A DNA stretch of 64,000 nucleotides from Gracilaria gracilis (lineage: Eukaryota; Rhodophyta; Florideophyceae; Gracilariales; Gracilariaceae), in NCBI GenBank assembly GCA_030374805.1, contig JARGSG010000001.1:1483650-1547649 (forward strand), in the 5' to 3' direction. Each line of letters starts with the position of its first letter. Positions within the stretch are counted from its first letter, which is position 1. The position numbers and the translations under genes are program-made. The notes under the pieces were generated by a model. That model saw only the letters and a list, made by a program, of their open reading frames with translations. It was not told where the DNA came from and did no database searches. Of the stretch, positions 19,666 through 29,843 are shown in pieces.

Positions 19666-22600
19666 ATGGAGCGCCGCGCGCCAACCGAAGCTCGCACACG
19701 CTCCTCTCTACCTTCTCCACAGTTCTTGCGTGCCGAGACGTTGGACTTCTCCACATTCTCGGGCTTCGTACCATACCAGAATCGACGGTCTAATCACCAT
19801 GCGGTCGTTCTGAACGGTGGCGCCAATGGACCTCTGCCCGCTCTCAATACACGCTCGCAGTCTACCATGCCAGCCTTATCCTTCTCGCACAACGCCGCGT
19901 TACCGGTTCCGAAGCGCATGGATCCTAGACATTCCGCCACGCCGCCATCGAACCAGACCCAGCATCACACAGTTGGAGCTCAGCTGTCGCCGACGCATAT
20001 AGATCGTCCTGCCCATGCACCAACAACTCGCCGTCGACTTGCACCAGCACGTGCACCAGGGCGTGCTCCAGGCCGTGCGCCAGCCCATGCACCAGTTGTA
20101 CACAACACTCACGTCATGACTGCAGGTGTACCTCCTCTCTCTTCATCCTCACCATACAAATCTCATACTTTACCTAACTTTCAACCGTTTGCAAACAAAG
20201 TTCAGCCCGATGCATCTCAACGTACTCCTAACTCATCTATTCGTCAGCCCCAGCCATATACGTCATCACTGCCTTCGTTGGGAACGTCTCATCAAGTCAA
20301 AGGGAAGTTTTGTACAGCATTGCGAAGCGCACACCATCTTTCCAATCAGGCTAGCGTGCCTGCATCATCTTCTGCTGTACGGTATGGATCGCAACACAAT
20401 CTCCAGAACGTACCAACGTTCCAATCATCGTCTTCGCTATCATCAATGGCAATGGTTCAAGTTACTCCAGGATCATTTCCAGGAATGAGCAGTTCGATTA
20501 TTACGCCGCAGCCTTGTAATCAACCGAATCTCTTCGCAGCCGAAGTTGTACCTGCATTGGACAGCATGATTGGCGGCGGTGGGACAAGAACACCGGCTTA
20601 TACCGCAAGCGGCGCAGTACACGGTGGACAGCCTGCGCCGGGACATTTGGGGTGTGAAACAACTCTCTCAAATGATCCACGCACACGTACTAACTTTCGA
20701 GCATCAGCAACACAAATCAGAGCGATGAATCCTGTCACATCTGTTCTTGGAGTGCATAGGTCTGTTTTGACCAGACAGGGGCATGCGATGACCACTGGGC
20801 AACCCTACAATGGAATGATGCAGCATGCGGCGGACTCCACGCATTGCCTTGCACCGATGGCAGTGCCTGATTTGCCACCACATGATACTGCAAACAAAGG
20901 TGGGAGTCGGCACCTGGTGCAAACGCTATCTTCCGGATATATGTTTCAATCGAATAGCTCTGTCGCGAATACTGCTGCTACGGTTCTACCAGGCTCACGA
21001 ACTCTTGGACAGATGTCAACGACTGAGCCGAGTGATGGTGCTAGATTGAAACAAGCTTTACAGAGAAGCACAAAGCGGGCCCGAAGGAGCGGCGCATACC
21101 GACAGGCGGATCAAGACGTCGCAGGAAGCGCCTCAGTTCGTGCAAAGAAATCACGAAAGGAAGCGACGCCCGTCGCACAAAGTTCCGCACGACGTCGTCA
21201 AAAAAATGACGCGAACGCTTCAAGTCAATGTCGCCGGAAAACTGTAACGGGGCCGTTACCTGCGACTGAGAAGTGCCCTGAAATCGTTCCTTCGCAGCCG
21301 CAGAGAGTGAGATCTGAGAGAAGCCGCAGAAAACGCAACCACCCAACGAATGATACCAATAATTCGAAGACACGGGAGTCTCCAGCTTCTCAGAGTCTTC
21401 ATGGTCTCGTTGGGACCTCGTCAGTGCCAGTGATTCGATCCCAAGAACCCGGTTCACTACCCTCAACGGCAATAAGACCAGGGACGGGGGTTTCGAGTAA
21501 AGAATTGCGTGGTATTTCGCTGTCACCATGTGATGAAGATGCAGATATGCCGGACGCTCTGACAACTGCAAAGCCTCTAGGGTATGGCAAAACACAATCG
21601 CGGCCTGAATTAAAACACCCAAACAAGATAAGGCACGATCTACCTATCAGCCTTCGTGTGAAAGCTCCCACAAATGCTTATTCTCCCGTGTCAGACGACA
21701 CCCAACCTCCTCTTACCCCACACAGTAGTGGTGATCATTCGACCGATGCATCAAATATAGGCGAAACAAGGCGAGAAGCAATGGAAAGCAGCAGCCAGCA
21801 ACTGGAGCCTATGCAGGAGGCTGCTCTAAAGATCTCGAAGGAACCTGGAAGATCGCGCTGCCGGTCCAGACTTACTGAAGCTCCTGGCTCTATGGCTGGA
21901 GAGGAGATGACGAAGGATACGATGAAAGTCCCACTAAAACTTCGCATCCGGAAGCCGAAGGGTAAGGTTTCGAGGCGGTCAAATGCTCCGAAGCGTCCCT
22001 CTGCGTCGAAACGGAGTACACCTCTTAAACCTTCCAGAAAGCGGCAGGTTCTCGAAACCTCTTTAGCAGATAAGACAGCGAATCACTCTACGGGGGAAGT
22101 CCGTTTGCGGAAGCCGCCAAAAGGTCTTTCGAAATCAAGAACGTTGAAAAGTGGGAACACGGGCTCTAAACGGACATCTGTCGGGGACAATGGCGGGTCA
22201 CTGAAGAAGCCATCATCCTTTCCGGCCCGGAGGATTGAAAAGTCTAACGGTAAGACGGGGGATGCGCTTCGACGGAGGCCTCGCATTTCTGATGTGCCAG
22301 GGTTAACCCCTGTGCCCCTGCAAGAACCGAGCAGGTCTTTATGTGATACCGCGAATGAGTTCGAAACGGAGCTGGGTATGGTGCGTCAGGAGGGATACCT
22401 CAAGAAGGACCCATCTCAATGTCATAATCTTCGATGTCTGCTTTGTGCGGATCTGATACCAGGTTCGCAAGCAATTATACACCCTCGGCTTTCTGCAAAG
22501 AAGTTCTGCTTGTGCAAATCATGTCACAAGCTCGTTAATTCTCGTGTCAGAGCTGAAAAGCCATCGCGTTTTGAGATCATTACGGACGAACCACAAGCAG

Positions 22601-24282
22601 TTCTTCAGCGCACCACTTTGTTTGTCATGGTCATCGAAAACATTGTACAAGCTTTCCCTCCGAGTGAGCGCGAGAGTCGGGATGTTGCGAACATACATGC
22701 ATGTATTTCATCTCGTGCGCCACTGCAATTACAAGAACGTGCAAAGTTCATCAAACTACCGTTTGAAATTGTGGCCTTGCTTCGTGTAATACTTCGAAAG
22801 CTTGGTGTTACAGTTCAGAAGCATCGTTTGCGGTTTCGCATGCAGCCCGTGAAACTTCCTTCGAGCAAGGACATCCGGGAAATCATTAGACAAGCAATTT
22901 CGCCGTCCTTGGAAGACATGATATCAGGATCAAGCCCAGGTCAACGAGTTTGGGATAGCATTTTTCCGAATGCAAAACTTGATAGTCATCCATCGTCCTA
23001 TGATATCGTCTCCAAGTTGTTGGCCCTAATTGGGATCCGTGTATATCATCTTTGTGACCGAAATGGCAACCATTGTGTGGAGACGGGTTGTTGTGAGATC
23101 CAGTTTGATTTGCTTTCTGTGTGTGCGGTCATGCATCGAGCCTTCGTTATGGTGTCGGGGACGTTGACAGAGAAGCTGTTCAAGGTCTGGAGCCCCGATA
23201 AGGCACAATTGTTCTTGCAAAGTGCAGATGTTCGCCTTGCGAATGAGACCTTGTCCGGTGAGCTACCAGGTGTCTGTAGCATATGCGGATTGAAGAAACA
23301 TCCGGAGAATTATCCCTTTACCTACTATTCTTGTTCTAAGTGTGGTCATGAATTTTGTTCTGTATGTATGTCCAACGTGATGGGTCCAGCAGAATTTTCA
23401 TCAGCATGTACCGGAGACTTCAACTGTTTGCTCTGCCGTGTTAACACAATGATTTACAAGCAGTTACTACCCAATGGAGGACAACTTGAGAATTCATCGA
23501 AACCTAAGTTATCAAACGGAATTGTTGGTCCAACTACGTCTAGGACGAAACCACAACTCCCGATGTTGCTCATGAAATTGACTTTGCGGAAGCGACTCTT
23601 GTCATCGGTGGATAGCCAAGTTGATGCGGCTGTAATTGGGTTTTCAAAGTTTTGTGAAGAAGCAAACAAGCATATATGCAAAGCTGGTCCTTCGTCGACA
23701 GATGTACATCTCCCCACATCCGCATTTCCAACCAAAGGTACAACGGTCGTTGACAGCTGTGCCGGTGATGTGCGGGAGCGATGTTTCGGATGTAAACTTC
23801 CGATAGATACTCCCGGTCCTAGCGAAGTACATGACAATCTTATTGACGAAGATGAGCCGACGGTATTACGATGTGTGAGCGATAACTGTGGTGTCGTAAT
23901 GCATCGAGTGTGCAGCCCCATCGAACAAGGTCGTCGACGACGAGTAGGACGTCCGAAGTGGAATTGTCCGCGCCACCGGTGTCAAAAGTGCTCGTATCGG
24001 GACGATTCACGTCTGTTCAAATGTCGGACTTGTCCACTTGCACTTTGCAAGGATCATATGCACAAGCCGGGTGAAGTGTATCTCTATTCCGAAAAACTCT
24101 TTTCCTGCGTAAAGTGCATGGGAAAGTTAAATCCACCACGCCCATGTTCAATCGAGAAGTTACCAAAACGCAAGAACGAGTTCACGCATTGTATGAATTT
24201 TTCCCAGGCTAAACGAAGAAGAATTGCGGAGAAAGGATTGAACACTGGTATGGCAAAGCCATATCCGGGGTGCATTGAATGA
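19666..24282 (+). CDS. large Cys/His-rich chromatin-type protein (PHD/NSD-like cluster)
   Basis: 1538 residues in a single exon from the ATG at 19666. Residues 1-450 are Ser/Pro/His/Gln-rich and disordered. 450-900 are Lys/Arg/Ser-rich with patches such as LKLRIRKPKGK that could contact DNA. Then come three cysteine clusters. The first, at about 922-950, reads CLLCADLIPG...CLCKSCH. The second, at about 1200-1265, reads CSICGLKKHPENY...CSKCGHEFCSVC...CLLC and resembles an ADD/PHD-type finger. The third, at about 1370-1500, reads CFGCKL...HRVCSPIEQ...WNCPRHRCQKC...CRTCPLALCKDHMH and resembles the C-terminal PHD/C5HCH pair of NSD histone methyltransferases. No SET domain is present. A nuclear chromatin-reader role is likely; partner and target are unknown. 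Confidence 0.75.
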   Translation: MERRAPTEARTRSSLPSPQFLRAETLDFSTFSGFVPYQNRRSNHHAVVLNGGANGPLPALNTRSQSTMPALSFSHNAALPVPKRMDPRHSATPPSNQTQHHTVGAQLSPTHIDRPAHAPTTRRRLAPARAPGRAPGRAPAHAPVVHNTHVMTAGVPPLSSSSPYKSHTLPNFQPFANKVQPDASQRTPNSSIRQPQPYTSSLPSLGTSHQVKGKFCTALRSAHHLSNQASVPASSSAVRYGSQHNLQNVPTFQSSSSLSSMAMVQVTPGSFPGMSSSIITPQPCNQPNLFAAEVVPALDSMIGGGGTRTPAYTASGAVHGGQPAPGHLGCETTLSNDPRTRTNFRASATQIRAMNPVTSVLGVHRSVLTRQGHAMTTGQPYNGMMQHAADSTHCLAPMAVPDLPPHDTANKGGSRHLVQTLSSGYMFQSNSSVANTAATVLPGSRTLGQMSTTEPSDGARLKQALQRSTKRARRSGAYRQADQDVAGSASVRAKKSRKEATPVAQSSARRRQKNDANASSQCRRKTVTGPLPATEKCPEIVPSQPQRVRSERSRRKRNHPTNDTNNSKTRESPASQSLHGLVGTSSVPVIRSQEPGSLPSTAIRPGTGVSSKELRGISLSPCDEDADMPDALTTAKPLGYGKTQSRPELKHPNKIRHDLPISLRVKAPTNAYSPVSDDTQPPLTPHSSGDHSTDASNIGETRREAMESSSQQLEPMQEAALKISKEPGRSRCRSRLTEAPGSMAGEEMTKDTMKVPLKLRIRKPKGKVSRRSNAPKRPSASKRSTPLKPSRKRQVLETSLADKTANHSTGEVRLRKPPKGLSKSRTLKSGNTGSKRTSVGDNGGSLKKPSSFPARRIEKSNGKTGDALRRRPRISDVPGLTPVPLQEPSRSLCDTANEFETELGMVRQEGYLKKDPSQCHNLRCLLCADLIPGSQAIIHPRLSAKKFCLCKSCHKLVNSRVRAEKPSRFEIITDEPQAVLQRTTLFVMVIENIVQAFPPSERESRDVANIHACISSRAPLQLQERAKFIKLPFEIVALLRVILRKLGVTVQKHRLRFRMQPVKLPSSKDIREIIRQAISPSLEDMISGSSPGQRVWDSIFPNAKLDSHPSSYDIVSKLLALIGIRVYHLCDRNGNHCVETGCCEIQFDLLSVCAVMHRAFVMVSGTLTEKLFKVWSPDKAQLFLQSADVRLANETLSGELPGVCSICGLKKHPENYPFTYYSCSKCGHEFCSVCMSNVMGPAEFSSACTGDFNCLLCRVNTMIYKQLLPNGGQLENSSKPKLSNGIVGPTTSRTKPQLPMLLMKLTLRKRLLSSVDSQVDAAVIGFSKFCEEANKHICKAGPSSTDVHLPTSAFPTKGTTVVDSCAGDVRERCFGCKLPIDTPGPSEVHDNLIDEDEPTVLRCVSDNCGVVMHRVCSPIEQGRRRRVGRPKWNCPRHRCQKCSYRDDSRLFKCRTCPLALCKDHMHKPGEVYLYSEKLFSCVKCMGKLNPPRPCSIEKLPKRKNEFTHCMNFSQAKRRRIAEKGLNTGMAKPYPGCIE

Positions 24283-25195
24283 TCGTGAGCTGATGTCGCG
24301 ATGAGATGGGTTAATGTGCACCCAGATCGAATTCAAGCACACTGCGACCAAGCTCCTCATTGACACAAATGCGAAAAGGATGCTTGTGCGCACTTCTGCA
24401 CAAAGCATTGTTACAGGTTCACTTCAGCAGAAAGCTCACCACATCCATGACCACATTCTACGTATAAGGCCTTTCGGAAAGTACGAGTCTCCACTATCCG
24501 AATCGTTACACACCAAGGAGTTTTTTTTCAGAAACCTTGATACATCAAGTTCTCTCGCCCATGGGATAGTCGTCTGAGCTAAGCAGAAAATTGTTTGGTG
24601 GTCGACAGATACTTGATAGTTTAGTCTTGAAGACGTTCTAACTACTAAATCCTAACATAAATGACTTACAAACTAAAAGGAGAGCTAAAGTCGTTTGGAC
24701 AACTCAAAATCCCCACGCCCGTTGTATGGATATCACATTCCTTCACATGTCCCTGTAGATTATCTTGATTCAATGGCGACCTCGGGTACCACACGTGATC
24801 AAGGTTGCTTGCGATGAGAAGCGTTAAACGACCCTATATGGCCAAAACGGCCCTACGAGACGTATGAGTAGCACACCAAATGACTGGCTTTCCCGACTTC
24901 GCGGCTACGCTCTTCATTGTACCCATGAGATATGCGGCCAATTTGCCTTTCTTTTCAGAAAAACAGTAGAGTTCCAAGACTTGAACAAAGACCAAAGCCA
25001 GGAGATAAACAAAAGGACAAATCCGTGCAGTGAGAAAGAGCTCCTGCCACCCAGTGATCTCACAAGGGTTTAAAGAATCAACTTCGGGAAACAACCTCGG
25101 TCTACCAACCAAACAATGATAAATATAAGAAGAATAGAAACGGTAATCTTCGGAGCGCCGCAAACACTACAGCGCAGATACCGAACTCAATAACG
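24283..25195. other. gene-free convergent stretch
   Basis: Between the convergent chromatin-type gene (+) and the C2H2 gene (-). Should contain both 3' untranslated regions. No coding signal seen. Confidence 0.5.
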
Positions 25196-27772
25196 TTAGT
25201 CTGGTGCTCTCTGCGCGTTGGACGCAGCGGCGTTGGAGCCTTCCACTGGTGAGTGGTCTGAGTTCCGCTGATGACGGGCAAGACTAGACTTGAGAGCGAA
25301 GGACTTCTTGCACACCTGGCATAAATGCTTTTTCGGAGTCTGCTCGTGAGTTCGCTGATGAGCAGTAAGATTATATCTAGTACCGAATGCCTTTCCACAT
25401 TGACATTTGTGATCCCTCTTCTTAAGATGCACAGTGTCAACATGCATCTTCATGTGCGGTCTCTGGCCAAAGTTCCGATTGCAATGGGGACAACTCCACT
25501 TCTTCTCTCCACGATGCGTAGTAGAGATATGCCTCTTCAGTGAGTCGCCGCGGTTAAAGGAGTTCCGACAATGTGGGCAATGGTAGTCACGACGCGCACT
25601 GTGCTTGGAGGACATGTGCACCTTGAGATTGTAGCGCCTCGTAAACGGGGTGTTACAAATACTGCATAGCAATCCAGAAGGCGGCGCAACCGACGTAGGA
25701 GACTCGCCCCCATTTCCAGCAGGAGCTGCTACAGCTGCAACGGGTGCCGAAGGTGAAGCTTTTGGCACAGCAGACGTAGGCTGTTGCGTACTTTGCATGA
25801 CAGCAGGGGGGCTAATCGTAACAGCCGAGTAGGACGGTGAAATCGGAGAATACTGGTTCTCCGCAGGCAAGCCTTCAACCTTTGGCTTGGTGAGGTGTTG
25901 GATGCTGGTCACACAGTCCCTTCGCGAAGCCCCTTCTTGCGTCGCAAGCGGAACCGCTTGCTGTGCTTGTTGCGGTTGCCGGCTTGCTTGCACCCGTAGT
26001 TGAGATCGTGAAGATGATTGCTGCCGCTGTGGTGCCTGACTCTGGTGCTGCGGCACCTGCGACGGCTGCTGCGCAAGCTGCTGATGCCTGGGCGGTTGTC
26101 GCTGCGGTTGTGATCGTGGCTGCGGTTGCTGCGGCTGGTGCGGCTGTTGCTGCGGCTGCGGTTGCGGCTGCGGTCGTCGCTCCGTCTGCAACTTTTGCGG
26201 CGCATGAGCATGTTGCTGTTGGCGATGTCGATGCGGCACTGCCTGCTGCGTTTGCGCAAGTGATTGCGCTGGTTGCTGCATCTGGTGCCGCAAGTGTCTG
26301 GCAGAGCTCGCATTGGGCGCACTCGCAAAATTGGGGTGCGTTGGAGGTTGAGATACCAAAGGCTGAGACGCGTGACGATGAGCACGTTGCGAATGTTCTT
26401 GCGCAGAGTGTTTGGAAGAAAGCTGCAGTTGAAACGGTGCCACACTAGAACCAGGGTGCATGAAAACGTGACTGCTTGGAAGCGCAGACGAATGCGCCGA
26501 GTACGGCATTTGGTGAGACGGTTGTGATACAAGCGTATTTGACGGTTGCTGCGAGTGCATCGCCGATTGACTATTAACAAACGAATGCGCATGGCGTACC
26601 GTAGGCTCAGGTTCAGACGTAGGCAATACGGTGCGATCCAGCGACAACGGCATCGGTAGTGGAACATTGATGGTGAGTTGATCTTGCTCTGTTTCCGGCA
26701 AAAACGGATCCATGGCCATGACGGATTGGTCATGTTGGTGCTGAAGATGCTCATTCGAAAAGGGCGCAGGAGGAAAGGTATGCATGTCCTGACGCGTTGA
26801 GGACGGGATGGCACTTAAGTTGATAATATCTTCGGCAACATCGACATCGATCGGTTGCTTAAAGTTGGCGGAAGTGAGCGCCGGCAGCGGGACGGGATTA
26901 TGAGAGGTTGGGGCTGGGTGGAGCAATGAAGCGTGCTTGGTGGTGTGATGGTGTTGTTGTTGTTGACGTTGACGTTGAGGCAGTTGGTGTTGGGGTTGAG
27001 GTTGATGATGTTGTTGTTGTTGAAGTTGATGTTGATGTTGTTGCTGAGGTTGTTGCGATTGATGTGAGACGGAACGATGATGCATTTGTTGGAAATGTTG
27101 AGGTTGCTGTTGCGACGCATATTGATGAGAAGAGGCGTGCAACAAGGAGGAAGAATAGGATGGAGGAGGATGTAAATGATGTTGTGGCGGCGCATAAGAA
27201 ACCGGTGATTGAAGAATAGAACGTTGTTGCTTGTGGTGCGGCGGTAAAGAATGTTGTGAAAGCGCAGCATGTTGAGATAAGGTTCGCGACGGACGCACCG
27301 AGGTGGGTGGAAGAGAAGTATGAGGATGTGGGAGATGCGGGGCAGAAGGGGCCAACGGAGGCGAAGGACGCACGAGATCCGGAATAGAAGCAGCTGTAAG
27401 ATGATGGGATGGTGCAACATGTTGATGCTTGGACGTGAAGGACGTAGCCGGTGGAGGAAGTACAGAATTGTGGGTGAGATGTAGAGGGCGGTTCAAAACA
27501 GGAGCAGAGGAATAAGGCTGGTGTTGCGAGGATTGGTGCTGTTGTTGGTGTTGGAAAGTAGCTCGCAAGGGCGCGGCATTGTGACGAGGAAGGTGCGGTT
27601 CGGTGGATTGAAAGTGCTGCGGTGCATACGAGTACTGGGCGAGAAAGGAGGGGTGATGGTTTGTGGGTGGTTGTAATTGGGAGGGAGCTGAGGTAGCGTG
27701 CCTTACCGGCTGCACTTGGGTGAGTTCGTTGAGCATGGTTGTATTGGTGAAGGAGCGGTAGGGTGCTGACAT
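25196..27772 (-). CDS. polyglutamine C2H2 zinc-finger transcription factor
   Basis: 858 residues if it starts at the ATG at 27772 (MSAPYRSF). The frame stays open another 1.1 kb upstream, but that part encodes low-complexity Pro/Ser/Arg from a GC-rich island and is probably leader. A second start at 27736 is possible. Residues 1-690 are dominated by Gln, His, Pro and Ser, as in activation domains. Five C2H2-type fingers occupy about 695-845: CSICNTPF, CPHCRNSF, CPHCNRNF, CQCGKAF and CQVCKKSF. Finger 4 has C-x-C rather than C-x2-C, so its zinc binding may be altered. The trinucleotide repeats encoding Gln (GTT/TGC runs on the + strand) are likely length-variable. Targets are unknown. Confidence 0.85.
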   Translation of the reverse strand: MSAPYRSFTNTTMLNELTQVQPVRHATSAPSQLQPPTNHHPSFLAQYSYAPQHFQSTEPHLPRHNAAPLRATFQHQQQHQSSQHQPYSSAPVLNRPLHLTHNSVLPPPATSFTSKHQHVAPSHHLTAASIPDLVRPSPPLAPSAPHLPHPHTSLPPTSVRPSRTLSQHAALSQHSLPPHHKQQRSILQSPVSYAPPQHHLHPPPSYSSSLLHASSHQYASQQQPQHFQQMHHRSVSHQSQQPQQQHQHQLQQQQHHQPQPQHQLPQRQRQQQQHHHTTKHASLLHPAPTSHNPVPLPALTSANFKQPIDVDVAEDIINLSAIPSSTRQDMHTFPPAPFSNEHLQHQHDQSVMAMDPFLPETEQDQLTINVPLPMPLSLDRTVLPTSEPEPTVRHAHSFVNSQSAMHSQQPSNTLVSQPSHQMPYSAHSSALPSSHVFMHPGSSVAPFQLQLSSKHSAQEHSQRAHRHASQPLVSQPPTHPNFASAPNASSARHLRHQMQQPAQSLAQTQQAVPHRHRQQQHAHAPQKLQTERRPQPQPQPQQQPHQPQQPQPRSQPQRQPPRHQQLAQQPSQVPQHQSQAPQRQQSSSRSQLRVQASRQPQQAQQAVPLATQEGASRRDCVTSIQHLTKPKVEGLPAENQYSPISPSYSAVTISPPAVMQSTQQPTSAVPKASPSAPVAAVAAPAGNGGESPTSVAPPSGLLCSICNTPFTRRYNLKVHMSSKHSARRDYHCPHCRNSFNRGDSLKRHISTTHRGEKKWSCPHCNRNFGQRPHMKMHVDTVHLKKRDHKCQCGKAFGTRYNLTAHQRTHEQTPKKHLCQVCKKSFALKSSLARHQRNSDHSPVEGSNAAASNAQRAPD

Positions 27773-29843
27773 GCACAGCGTGACAGCGAGGGGGCTTGCG
27801 GGTGAGCAGTGGACGTGGAGGAGGAGGACGAGAGGAAGGAGGCAGAGACGAGGCGCGATTGAGAAAACAGGGTGGGAGAAAGACAAGCGGCAGGCAGGAG
27901 GAAGGGCGTAGCAATGGTGGACGAAGAGGGGGTGTGGGGGAAGGAGTGGAGTGTATGATGTGGGAGGGATGTAGGATGTAGGATGTAGGCGGTAAGTGCT
28001 CGAGAGGACGCGGTATGTGAGACGGCACGAAAGAGTAACAAGCGAGTGCGCGGAAGGGAGGGGGGGGGAAGGGGGAGGGGGGGGGAGGAGGGGGAGAGGA
28101 GGAAGGGTGCGAGACGCAGCGAAGGAAAGCAGCGCGAGCGGGGGTGGCGTCGAGGCGGCGGTAAGGGGTGCTGCGGGCGCGTTTGGGCACGAAGCGCAGG
28201 CTGTGCGTGCGTGCGTGTGTGTGTGTGTGAGCGGCACACAGACGAAGGCAAGCGAAAGCGAGCGAGCGAACGAGCGAACGAGCGCCGGAAAAGTGGAGTC
28301 GGCGCACACGCGCAAAAACAGGGGCAGAAAAAAGCGCCGTCGGCGAGCGGTGTGGAAAGCGCGTGCGCGCACGCACACGCCCACACAACACACGTCGCTT
28401 CGCTGTGGCGCAGCGCGAGCGCGCACGCGCGCGCGCGCGCGTGCGCCACAGCGAAGCGCCGGCCACGTGTGCGCCACGTGTGCCAGCCGTGGCGCGCTCG
28501 CTGCGCCGCGCGCGCCCACGGCTGTTTGTTGCGCGCGGACGGCGCGCCGATGCATGAAGATATCATGACGATGATGTGTGTGGGGGGGCGGGCGCGGGCG
28601 CGGGCGGCTCTGAGCCGCCGTCAGCGCGCGGCGACAAGGCGCGTCGTGCGCGCGCGCCGCGCGCAAGCACGCAGAGAGAGGAACTCGCGTGCGCGCCGGC
28701 GCGCACGCGCCGCAGGCACCGGTGACGCGCGCACGCGCGAGTTTGAGCGAGTGGCCAATGAGTGCTGCGCGTCGCCCGTCGCGCGCACCACACACACACA
28801 CGGCGCCGCCGCCGCCGCGCGCCGCCGCCTTGTCCCACAGCGCGCGCGCGTGCAGCGCGCGGCGCGTGTGGCGCGCCACGAATGCCGCTTCTCGCGGCGC
28901 GCTTTTTGCTTGCTTGCGTCTGCGCACTGCGCGCCCCAACCGCAGCGCCGGCTATTCGTCATCATAGATACTTTGCTTCCAGCGCGTGCGCCGCGTTCTT
29001 TCGCGCGTCGCCCGTTCCGCCGCTCCGCCGCTCCGCCGCTCCGCCGCGCGCTATCGATCGATCGCTGCGCCCCGCGTCTGCGCCGTTGCAAGCGGCGCCG
29101 TTGCAAGCTGCGCCGTTGCTCCCGTCGCCGCCGCCGCCGCTGTCCATGTGCACACCCGATGCACACACCCCCCCCCCCCGTCACGCCGCTGACTGCCGTG
29201 TGATGGCTGGTCTGGAATGATTCCACTGCACGGCCTCTAGTTTGGCGACAGTACTGACTGTACAGTAGGATAGCTAAAGCTAAAGTTATGTACCACAGCT
29301 GCTGGCGCGCGCTCACGCTCGCGCTCACGCGCTGCTCTCGAGTGGTCTTCGCTGCATCATCATCATCTCGTAGCGCGCTGCACAGCGCGCGCGCCAACCA
29401 AACCGCTGCCCGATATACACTCCACACCCAAAGAGCACTTACCGGTCTGTCGTGCGACCTCGTCTGCGCGCCCAGCCGCCACATCACATCACCCCCCGCA
29501 GCAGCAGTCGATAATAAACTTGTGCGCCATCAGGCGCACAGCCTTCCACCAACCGTACACGTGCACACCCTGTACACCAATCATCGCCTCTCGTGCGTGC
29601 CGCACGTTCACAACGCGCGCTCATCAGCAGTCTCAGCGCCGCCACTGGTGCGCCGCCGCACACCGCCCCATCCGTTGCTTCACCGACCCGCTTCGCCGTG
29701 AGAGAGCACGCACCGCCTAATCTCCGTGCGCCCACACTCTGCGCCACGCCGCTCTCCTCTCTTCTGTCTTCACCCCTCTGTCTTCGCCCTCCACGTCCTG
29801 CGTCCATCTTTGTTACGGCCCGCGTGCTCACCCCTCCCTCAAC
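27773..29843. promoter_or_regulatory. divergent GC-rich island with pyrimidine/purine tract and hairpin
   Basis: Lies between the C2H2 gene (-) and leuB (+). 27780-28180 is purine-rich on the + strand, so it forms a pyrimidine tract ahead of the C2H2 ATG. 28200-29100 is extremely rich in GCGC, with (GT)n, (CG)n and (CA)n runs. A perfect 17-bp inverted repeat lies at 28396-28412/28442-28458. CCAAT occurs at 28753. ORFs in all frames here are composition artefacts. Confidence 0.5.
28396..28458. repeat. perfect 17-bp inverted repeat around a CG run
   Basis: Left arm CGCTTCGCTGTGGCGCA at 28396-28412 and right arm TGCGCCACAGCGAAGCG at 28442-28458, with a 29-bp GC-only core. It can extrude as a cruciform, and its core has Z-DNA-type alternating CG. 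Confidence 0.85.

Noticed and set aside
27773-29700. ORFs of 190-520 residues on both strands and an upstream extension of the C2H2 gene
   Set aside because: They are composed of Arg/Ala/His/Ser repeats from the GC-rich island and overlap one another. The C2H2 gene has a sensible ATG at 27772.
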